Shown piece after piece: positions 12,848-22,900 of a stretch of 64,000 nucleotides of DNA; the stretch's first letter is position 1, and every line of letters starts with the position of its first letter. The notes under the pieces are model-generated. The model saw only the letters and a program-made list of their open reading frames with translations. It had not been told where the DNA came from and ran no database searches. The translations under genes and the position numbers were made by a program. The DNA is from Tubulanus polymorphus. Taxonomy: Eukaryota > Nemertea > Palaeonemertea > Tubulaniformes > Tubulanidae. Where the stretch lies: the NCBI RefSeq assembly GCF_964204645.1, contig NC_134028.1, positions 4,686,501-4,750,500 on the forward strand. The letters are read 5' to 3'.

Positions 12848-13912
12848 GGCTGGCTTATGTCGACAAGCAACGCGACTCCTACCGACGCAACCGAGAGCAA
12901 CTGCGATCGCAGCCCAGCTTATGTCGATTGCGCTCCGATTCGCAGGAACTGAGGCCGACAATCGGGATACGAGATCCTCCCAGTTTCTTCCCTGCTTATG
13001 TCGGTTACGATTACTGGCAACTGCAACGGCTCAGATGGTCACGTGATAAGCACTTGGGGAATAAATTTGAATTATTTTGAATTATTGGGAAATATATTTC
13101 TATTAGAAAAGCTTTTTCTTTAAGATCTTTATCTTTCTGATTCTGTTTTAAATACAATGAGCTAGTGACATCATAACGATGGCCGCTAGCGCTCACACCA
13201 TGATTCTACCAATTTCGCTTCTAGATCTTCGGTCCAGTCCTCTGCCGTGCTGAAGGTTTGGTTGACGTTTCGAAATACTGGAATTTGAAAGTTTATGACT
13301 AATTACAAATGACGCTAACCAGCGGTCATAATTTTTTCTATGTATATTCGGTCTCTTATTGGCTGGAACCCTTGCGCTTAAAGCCTGGCGCACACGAGGC
13401 AATTTTCAGTCGCCGGTTGCTGCGACCGATTTTTGAGCAACCGTTGAGCAATCGATCGCTAGGTGTCGCCCGATGGAGAGGCGATTATCTTTCGCGCCAA
13501 ACATTTTTATCATGTGACTTGTCAAAATGGCCACGCTACTAACCCGGGTGATGCCGTATTTGGAAGTATCACATGATAATTATTCGTTTAGTCATTGGCT
13601 AGGTTGATGAGGTGCTCGTTGCTTGGGGTCTCCAGCTACCGCACACGGGCAACTCCCGAGCGATCGGTGAGCAATTTCCTGGCGACAAGCAATTTTCCGT
13701 CGCCCAATATCAAACATGTTTGATATTGGGCGACACGGAGCAATTCCTTTCGACAACGAGCAATCGCTGTCGCCCCTTGCCGCAGACGAGCGATTTTTTC
13801 GTTCGACGCCGAGCAATTCGGGCGGTTACTCGAGAATTGCTCGAAATTGTCGCCCGTGTGCGCCAGGCTTCAGTTCTGTCGCGTCGCAGATGAGCTTATG
13901 TCGGTTGCGATC
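12848..13912. mobile_element. Repeat copy 1 with a foldback element inserted in it
   Basis: Bases 12848-13380 plus about 13871-13912 match, with moderate divergence, the uninterrupted copy at 14129-14708. Shared landmarks include GGCTNGCTTATGTCGACAAG, GAATTATTTTGAATTATTGG, TCTAGATCTTCGGTCCAGTC and ATTCGGTCTCT. The unit has no transposase-like frame. The recurring GCTTATGTCG word and internal hairpins suggest a non-autonomous DNA element. The open frames here read repeat sequence. Confidence 0.7.
13381..13870. mobile_element. 490-bp foldback MITE nested in repeat copy 1
   Basis: The ends are exact inverted repeats: AAGCCTGGCGCACACG at the left, its reverse complement at the right. The interior is rich in GAGCAAT/GTCGCC words and has a perfect 36-bp palindrome at 13699-13734 near the element's centre. 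The second copy of the host repeat lacks the insert and reads straight through (GCGCTCAGTTC near 14670), which defines the insertion point. A target duplication of more than 2-3 bp is not visible. Non-autonomous DNA transposon; superfamily unclear. Confidence 0.85.
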
Positions 13913-14041
13913 GAAAGCAACTGTCCGCCTACCGTATGCCGGAGTAGAACATGGGCAACTAGAGTCGGATACTGCTTCGCGACGAGTTTGTAGGCGTCGG
14001 GTTGCCGTCTCAAGCCGGCTTATGTCGAACCGATAGAGCAG

Positions 14042-14074
14042 CAACTGGCGGCCTCTAGTAGGCCGCTAGTTGCC
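14042..14074. repeat. Short GC-rich hairpin between the repeat copies
   Basis: A 13-nt arm GCAACTGGCGGCC, a short spacer, then GGCCGCTAGTTGC, nearly perfectly complementary. It sits in a composite of GCTTATGTCG-containing element fragments. Confidence 0.6.
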
Positions 14075-14128
14075 GCTAATCGGCGATAAACCCAGTTGCA
14101 TCGGTAGGCGTCGCGTTGCCTGTCGACA

Positions 14129-14708
14129 GGCTAGCTTATGTCGACAAGCAACACAACGCCTACCGACTCCTACCGACGCAACCGAGAGCAATGATCGCAG
14201 CCCAGCTTATGTCGATTGCGCTCCGATTCCCCGCAACTGAGGCCGACTAGCGGGATATACGAGATGCTCCCAGGTGCTCTCACTGCTTATGTCGGTTACG
14301 ATTACTAGCAACTACACCGGCTCTCAGATGGTCACGTGACAAGCATTTTGAGAATAAATTTGAATTATTTTGAATTATTGGGAAATATATTTCTTTTACT
14401 AAAGCTATTTATTCAAGATCTTTATCTTTCTGATTCTGTTTTGAATACCAATGTGCTAGCGACATATAAAGATCGCCGCTCTCACCATAATTCTACCAAT
14501 TCCGATTCTAGATCTTCGGTCCAGTCATCTGCCGTGCTGCTGAAGGTTTGGTTTACGTTTTGAACTACTTGAATTTGAAAGTTTATGACTAATTAATTAC
14601 GAATGACGCTAACTAGCGGTCATAATTTGTAATATGTATATTCGGTCTCTAATTGGCTGGAACCCCTGCGCTCAGTTCCGCCGCAGATGAGCTTATATCG
14701 GTTGCAAT
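14129..14708. mobile_element. Repeat copy 2 (empty-site copy)
   Basis: Direct copy of the unit at 12848-13912 without the 490-bp foldback insert. It ends near the shared GAGCTTATRTCGGTTGC word. No coding capacity is seen. Confidence 0.7.
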
Positions 14709-15667
14709 TCTTTCCTTTCTAGATAAGACCCACAAGAAAGGAACAGTGCCACCGGTGTGAACCCGCTGCCCGACAGCATATCTTCTCGAAATGTTGCACC
14801 GGGAGGTGCTGCCCTCACTAGAGCCATTTTAGGGACGAGCTCAAAATTATATAGTCCTCGCTATTCTTCGTTTCACATTCCGGAGGACGTAAAATGAGCC
14901 ATTCGTGTGGAAGACAATAACTTCTATTCTATCATATAAGAGTAAAATTAATGATATCGTCATATTTAGTGATATGCATAAATACGTGAATGAGTATCTA
15001 TAATTCAGAGACGGTCCCCCATTGTGTTCGAGTTGACCTATATTTTCTGGGTCGCTTTCTACTACACTAATTGGATATTCTGATATTCCGCTTTTACGGT
15101 AAGAGTCTTTGATATTTTTGATGCGTCCTACGATGCTCTAGGTGTTGACAATTTCATTGGAGTTTTCAATGAATATTTCTATGTGGACATCGACGTAAAA
15201 TAACCGCAGATATTTTAGTAGTTTTCTCACTCTAGCGCGTGTATAGTCTGGGTATTAACCGTCCAACATTAATTCATTAGAGAATAGAACTATACGCATA
15301 CGGATAGCGAGGTCGAATATTTCAAATGCCCCTTGCGAGCTGTTCCCAGCTTGACTGATGAATTTTGCCAGTTTCCTAGCGCTGTTTAATTTTACGAGTG
15401 TTAGGCAAGTACTGGTACTGGTAGTGGTAGTAAGTAAAAAAGTAGCACTAATATAAGAGTAGGCCCTCGGAATCTGATCAGGCCTTGTAGTAAATAGGTT
15501 TTTGGCTTTATAAAATTGAATACCTGGCTATTGTCAACAGCAGGGAAACCTGGTGAAATCAGAGATCTAGAAAATCTTGAAGAAACCAGCGAAGTCGACG
15601 GATTTTGTAAAAAACCTGAAAAACTCACAGAATTATGATGGCTTTTTCTTAATCAATTTGTGTTAAT

Positions 15668-15842
15668 GAGAGAAATCCCACAATAATATTATATATGTTT
15701 GCGCAACGTTTCGGCTAAATACTACTAGCCATCATCAGGCGTACTGATGATGGCTAATAGTCTTTAGCCGAAACATTGCGCAAATATATACTCTTCTACT
15801 CAAGTTTCTCGTTTTGGCTGAATTTATTGTGGGATTTCTCTC
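15668..15842. mobile_element. 175-bp inverted-repeat (foldback) element
   Basis: The outer arms GAGAGAAATCCCACAATAA and TTATTGTGGGATTTCTCTC are exact inverted repeats. A second inner pair (GCGCAACGTTTCGGCTAAA with its imperfect complement, plus a GATGATGGCTA arm) continues the fold, so the whole element can form one long hairpin. MITE-like. Confidence 0.75.
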
Positions 15843-16838
15843 GTTATCATCATACACGGATATTGTGTATCTTCTCGTCTCATCAATTCGTGTTTTTTTT
15901 TTAAAGAATGAATTAATTATAACATTTAAACTAAGAAATTACTTTATTGATCTGCTGCAGATTCACTTGGGATAATTTTGTGGTAGGCCCTATTACATTA
16001 AAAAATAAAGGAAAACTCAGGTAATTTGTAAAGGGGGAAAGTAACCACTGTGTATAATGCCATCCTGTACGATGTCACAATGTCTGCGTCTAGCAAATTT
16101 CAGTTAGGCCTATAATTATATTATGTAATTTTTAATGAATGTCTACACATGATCGTTTTGAGGAAGCCTGTACGGACCCTGGTCCCGAGCGAGGTGACCT
16201 GGGAGGTCGCCAGTCTCACCCGCTAGTTTGTTTGTTGGCGCGTGTGCTCGGATATTTATAAACTTCAAGAGTTCAGTCTGTATCTATTTATAGTGATGGA
16301 AAAAATTTGGGGCGACGGATTTCGAGTGCATAGGGACGTATCGCGCTGTCTAGTCAGCCGCTGTCTGACACACTGACCCAGTCTCAATATTATTCTTGTC
16401 TCGGCGTATAGTAGTATAGCAGTTGTTTGCAAACATACCGCAAAATAAACCGCGTTAGTGAGCGTGATATTGACACCGCTTTACTCGTTAAAATTCGTTA
16501 GAATTAATGAAATATTGATTTCATTGAGATGTGACTGCTATAAATCTTTTTTGGTGATGGAAGTGTAAAACCGCAATCATTAAAACGTATCAGGCCTATA
16601 TGGTTTACACTGTCTTATCTTCGCTTGTTAAGTCATCGAAGAGTAAATCATCACATTACTGAAGTCATCTCTATTTTCAAGTCCCAATTTGGGTTTTTCC
16701 AATTCATTTTACTAAGTGTAAGTCGTCATTTTATTTTAGAGACATCAAAATAGTAATTGTCCTAACTATGATTATATTACTATTATTTATGATTACAGCG
16801 ACTCAAGTGTGTAACTGATTCTATTGTATTTATTTCAG
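15843..16838. other. Region upstream of the TET gene
   Basis: No gene is recognised. The stretch around 16300-16500 has several CpGs (GGGGCGACGGATTTCG, GTCTCGGCG, AACCGCGTTAG) and may contain the 5'-most TET promoter and a non-coding first exon, which I cannot delimit. Bases 16624-16745 hold a copy of a dispersed short repeat. Confidence 0.35.
16624..16745 (+). repeat. Dispersed short repeat, copy a (TET locus)
   Basis: Contains CATCACATTACTGAAGTCAT, then AAGTCCCAATTTG, CCAATTCA and AAGTGTAAGTCGTCATTT. The same order occurs at 23590-23720 (+) and in reverse at 20235-20345. All three copies lie within or beside TET introns. Confidence 0.65.
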
Positions 16839-16908
16839 ATGTGACGCTGAATCCCGAGATATAAACACAATGAAGCTGATTCCGATGTTAAGTCGCTGAA
16901 AATTTTGG

Positions 16909-19900
16909 ATGGATCCAAATGGTGGTCAAATTGCTGGACAGTGGCCACCTATGGTTACGCGGTCACCGGGATTTAATATCGCGCAATCAGCTGATATGAA
17001 GGATACTGGATTTATACCGAGTAGCCATCAGTTTAGTGACAGTCGTAACCCTGACCTTCATCAACACGTCAAGGTATCAATTCTGCATATTTCAGTTTTT
17101 TTGTCATTTCGCACCCAATCAGTTTACAACTACTGTTTGAAAGTTGTCTTCGATGAAGCATTCATGAAAGCCCCTGGGTTACCATAGCGATTGATAATGC
17201 ATCTGCTCCTTGGAGAAGGATGAGGTGGGAGCCTGTACTGTAGTCGTTTGATTCGACATCACTAGAAAATCTATAACACTGATACCAGCAGCAGCAGCAG
17301 CAGCAGCAGCCTGCGTTTATGTAACTAAGCATTTTCAAGTTGTGCCCCTCGATTATCACTATCAGTTCCCCTCTGGCCTCACTATCAGTTTTTATGAAAA
17401 TTTAGGCTGACATTTGTGTTCAACCCAGGTGACAGTTTTCAGCCTGGTTGAGAGTATTCAGCCTCATTGACTATGTTCAGCCCAGTTGACAGCGTTCAGC
17501 CCGGTTGACAGTGTTCAGCCCGGTTGACAGTGTTCAGCCTGGTTGACAGTGTTCAGCCCGGTTGATAGCGTTCAGCCCGGTTAACAGCGTTCAGCCCGGT
17601 TGATAGCGTTCAGCCCAGTTGACAGCGTTCAGCCCAGTTGACAGCGTTCAGCCCAGTTGACAGCGTTCAGCCCAGTTGACAGTGTTCAGCCCGGTTGACA
17701 GTGTTCAGCTCGGTTGACAGTGTTCAGCGTGTCATTGATTCTACAGCAGTGGCATTGGATGTGCAGCGACTGCAGCGGCGAAAGCAGCAGCAATGATTTA
17801 CTGAATGACGTTTTTTTTTTTCTGTGAATACCACGTTTTTGGAGAAATTAAATCAATTCGCCGCGGCAATATTTAGAACCTGTCCTAAGTCGGCATTTGG
17901 CCGCAGCAATCAAAAGTTGCTCCCAATGCGCCTGTACAGTAGCTGTGATAACTTCGACCGGACCCTCGTTGTTAGACACTGCATTCATAGTTTACACCTC
18001 ATTTTTACTCGTGGAACAAAAACCATAGTAAAGAAGAGAGAACAGAGAATAGTGGTCTTTATTGTGAATTCGGGTTCATAAGTTCAATGTAGGAACCATT
18101 TGAGGAGTTAGTTATATTAAGTTGAAATGATAAAAAGGATTATGTTGCATATAGTGTATTTGCTGGGTCTTCTCAGTTAGATAACATCATCTCTGCTCAT
18201 AGGATAACATTGTTTTAGTGAGAATATTTTCTAGGGTTAGGTTAGGTGTTGTTATTAGGGGTAATTGAGGATCCTGATTAAATCAAAACTTTCCTAATAC
18301 TTACACTATTGACATTGAATAGAAGTGTTTGTAAGTGATTGTTTTGTTGCATTGTTTGTGTCAGGTGTAAGGTGTTGGGTGTAATTAGTTTAATGTGTGG
18401 TAGTATGACTGGTTCCGGATGGACACCTAAACCTAGTCCTATACAGTTCATATTTCATAAAAATGATGAATAAAGATGATCACCGTTTATTATTTCTGCC
18501 TCGGTGGATTCAGGTCACGGCTCCCTATAATAAATCCGACTGGAAATTGACTGAGTCTCTTTGCTTTGTGATCGTTAGTGCCCGCTGTTTTGCTTTGTGA
18601 TTAGGTCAAGATAGGCTATTGTCGCGAGTTGCGCTGACCCCGAGAAAATGTAGATAGAATTTTAAGAAGTGTATAATTATTTAATAGTGCACCGTGCAGT
18701 GTTGAGTGTTCACCTGTACTACTGTCTCTCCTGCTTCATGACTACTTTCGAAAAATGACTACTTGACGAACTGACTACTTTCGAAACGACTACTTGATGA
18801 AATGACTAATTGATGAAAGCTTCTGAAATTCACTAAAATCACTCATCTCTCAATGTAAGTAAAGGTGGATGTGCCGTGGTTGTAGGGAGATGTACGTATG
18901 ATATTGCGCTGTGACTCTGTGAAGGCACCTGTACTGATACGGTGTGTTGTTGCATGTTAAAGATGAATCACTATCACAACGATGACAAAAGCTTCTCTGT
19001 AATGGATTTTGTCGTGTGTATGGATAAACGGCGCCTGGTTTAGGGTCTGGGCCGGACGAGGGAAAGTTATTTGAATTAATTTTAGAATCCGTCCTGATTA
19101 TATGTTTTATGCACGCGTTGGATCTGTAGTGATATGCGCAGTGTGTTAAGAATCAATGAACTGCTCATTGATGGTATATAAACACGGGCTGACTGTGTAC
19201 ATGCATGCGTAGAGTATTGAATGAATAATCGGCTCCTCAGGTCTGATCAATAATACCGATGCTGCTGCTGCTGCTGCTACTGCTGTAGTCGTCCTCTCAC
19301 TCTGCTGCTGTCAGCATCACTACTAACTGCAGTCCCTTGTGTTCTATCATCGAGGATATGTTTAAATTTACGCGGATTCGCGACGGTTCGGGAACGGGTT
19401 CGAAACGTCGTCCAATAGGATTGCGTTTAATCGTGGTTTAACGAATGATCCGGTGAGTGATTACTGAGCATGTGCGGTAACCGGCGTATCAGAGGCGCGC
19501 GTCGGATTCCAGTACCGCTCGCGCGTTGCTCACCGCTCGTCTCTACATCGCGTAGAGCGGTGTTTTTTGCGCGCCACGTCGCTGTACCGCGAGTTCATTC
19601 ATGATAACTACGTTTCAGTAGAGTTTACTACGAGATTTTACTCATTTCTATTTTTGAACGCATTTCTAGTTTGCGTATTGATTATTTGATAGTTTCTAAT
19701 GACGTCACTGATTGTCCGTCTGTAGATTTGTGACTTTCAACAAATTTATCAGGTTTTTTTTAAGGGTTTTATTCTTTACAAACTTCGATCCTTTGTCTGA
19801 ACTGAATACAAAATTCAGTGTTCGGTTTCTTGAAGTTAATATTATCTTTATCTACTCAGAATTTCTTATTCCTATAATTTTGATGTATATTAGTCTTCGC

Positions 19901-22900
19901 TGATTGTTAAGTAGGCTGATTATTAAGTAGGCTATACGATGGAATTTCGGGGTCATTTCGTACGGGAGTCTGACTGTCATAAAAGAGTAGCACGTAAGCA
20001 GTGTGAAGCTGACTGGTGAGTAGTCACTGCTCAGTCAGTGCTACATGTTTTATGTCATGTAGGCCACTCACTCAATCTTATGAATAAAGGGTCGATCATG
20101 TAGTATAGCAATAGGTTGTCTCAGGGTCGCGTCGTGCAGGGCTGCGCTAGGTGAGCTTCATCGAAAGCATTTCGATTTCTTTTTCAAGCGCGGTTGAACT
20201 CGCTGTTTAAGTCGTCATAGTTGTGATATGATCATTCTATCGATGACTTATCCATATAATGACTTACAATTAGTAAATTGAATTCAAAATACAAATTGGT
20301 AACTACTATAAAATAGAGATGACTTCATTAGTAAAACGATTAAACACAACAAGTTTTATTGCATTTTTTGCCCTGTGATCACCAGTGGCCAGTTGCACAG
20401 TTGTGGCTTAAGTCCAAATGTGGTCTTAAATTTTAAGACTAGTCTTAAGTTGTTAGATTGGCTATAGAACTAAGTTGATCTTAGACTGGTCTTAAGTCCA
20501 AGCCGTGACTGTGCTTCTGGCCCCAGGCAGTCATCGTGTAGAAACTGTTTTTGTCGTATTGTAATCAATGGTTTTTGTATATTTTCAGATGCATGGAGTT
20601 TATCAGAACGGGGAAGAACTGAATCACTGGTCATCGTTTAACGGTTTAATCGGATTACAGAACTCTAATAACCCTCCCGATCCTCACTGGCAGACGCCCC
20701 TACCACCTCCTCAACCTTCGAATCAATGGACTCATCAAATACCGTTAAAACAACCTGCGATTGATTACACCGATTATCATCATCACAATGGTTTAAACTC
20801 TGGCTCGATGCTGTGGGATCGCCTGGCGACATCCGGGTCCGTTTTACCTTCGTTCTCTCAACAGTTTTCACCGAAGGATCGGTTTACAACGTCCGGGTCG
20901 ACGTCCGGGGCGGGGCCCGTGGCGATGACGAACGATAATTCGAACGCAGCTGTCTCCGGATTACCTAGCTTCTCTTCCAGTTTCTCGATGACAAATCTGG
21001 ACGATTTACAGAATTCGGACGTGACGTCAGGTTTTACTGGTCATACCAGCGTGTGGAATCAGTATCCTCCATCACAGCAGCAGCAGCAGCAGCAGCTTCC
21101 TACCTCTAATCATTCATCATTCGGTGCATTTACACCGGTTAATCTAGCCTCCACCGGGGGCAGCACGGGTACCATGCAGACAGATCATATACAGCAATAT
21201 CCAATGTATCAACAACAAATGATGCGAGATCCTCATCATCCGTCGACTTCCTCACATCAGCAGCAGCAGCAGCCAGGGGGCGCTCCTAGGTTCGACCACA
21301 ATATGGATACATCTCCGTATAATTTCACCAGTCATCTAACGGATATATCAGGTGGAAATAATAAACAGAAAACAGCACCTGCAGGTGTAGCAGCAGCAGC
21401 AGCAGCAGCTGCGAACAGTCGTATGATGGGCGCGAAGAAACCGAGACCGGACGATGAAGATTCTCCTAAACGCCGCATCGCGAAGAACAAATCGACGAAT
21501 CCTGATGAATTAGCGAGAATTCAGGAGATCATCGACATGGTAGCGAAGGGCGGAGGTAAAATGCCAACGATCGATGGAGTCGGTCCGATCGGTCCGCTCG
21601 ATTTACCGCCGGTCCGACCGCCGGTGAATGATCGGCAATCACCTCCGAAAAATAAAAGGCGCAAGAAAAAACAAACTATCGATAAGACGGACGGGTTTCA
21701 AAATGCCGGATTGATGTTCGCAGCTGGAGGAGCAGGACGAGCCGGAGGAGCTGGAGGTATGAGACACGACATGGGATATTCTAATAATTACAACACCATG
21801 AATCATCACATGCCACAACATCATCAACATTTACCACCAGCGGCAGGATTCACTCATCATCATCAGTACCCATCACCTGGAAACGGTTCTTATCATCATC
21901 AGCCTCCTTTACACAGTTCATTCTATCCTCCTCAACATTCGCAACATCCTCAACACCACCCGAACATGATGTCACCCCCGATCGGTCAACAACAACAACA
22001 ACCGTTTCATGGCATAGTGCCAGCTGGTGGATATCATCAACAACTGCATCATCAACAACCGCAGCAACACAGCCCGTCGATAAATTCGAATCATTCGCCG
22101 TGGCAACCGCAGCTGAATCCATCGTTTCTTCCGACCGGAGAAAACCGCGATTTAGCGACGAACAACAATTCGTCGGTTTCGAAACCGCTGACGACGACGA
22201 CGACGACTAGCGCAACCGGTTCTAACGATCAGGAACTTCAACAGATTCTAGACATGGTTCTACAGAAAACCAACGATAACGAGTTCGGAAATTCGCCGAG
22301 TCCGCTCGATCCGAATAACCGATCGAATCTGAACGATTTCTCATTGACGTCGTTCAGTAGTTCGAACGCAACGAGCTCCGCGCTGGACGACAATAAACTG
22401 AACGTCGTATTCAATAAACAATACGATAGTAATACAGCTGAACATAATCTACCGAACTCGGAACAGAGCGTAGCGAAACGATGCGCCGAGAATACCGATA
22501 CCAAAAACAACGCAGCGACGCTGACTAATCAGATACCGTATCCTAAAACATCGAATACCGCGCCCGACGCTAAACCATCAGATAATGGTCACTCAGTGGG
22601 ACACTCGTCTGGACACTCAGTGGGACAGTCGGCCGGTACTGGTTACCCGCTACGCGCTGATAGTAACTTTCAGTCGAATGCTTCACTGCCTACGTTTCAC
22701 CAGAGTTTCAATACTGAGACTTCAGTCGCGCAACAATCTGAGAATAAACAAACTGTAGCTGATATTAGTAAACCTCCTATCGATAGTTTACTGCGAAACT
22801 CTCTTTTAATCAACGCTCATCAGAATAACGACAACAGTTTCAAAAATCACCAACAAAAAACCGATCAAAAAGATGTGAATTCGACGACTTCAGCAGCAGC

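Noticed and set aside
12770-14044. Cluster of 60-106-codon frames on both strands
   Set aside because: All lie inside foldback and duplicated repeat sequence; GC-rich palindromic DNA keeps frames open on both strands.
17418-17735. CRISPR-like regular repeat
   Set aside because: Units are contiguous without spacers and the genome is animal; it is a minisatellite.
20665-22510. Antisense frames across TET exon 2
   Set aside because: Shadows of the Gln/His/Ser-rich coding sequence; the sense frame carries the spliced TET product.
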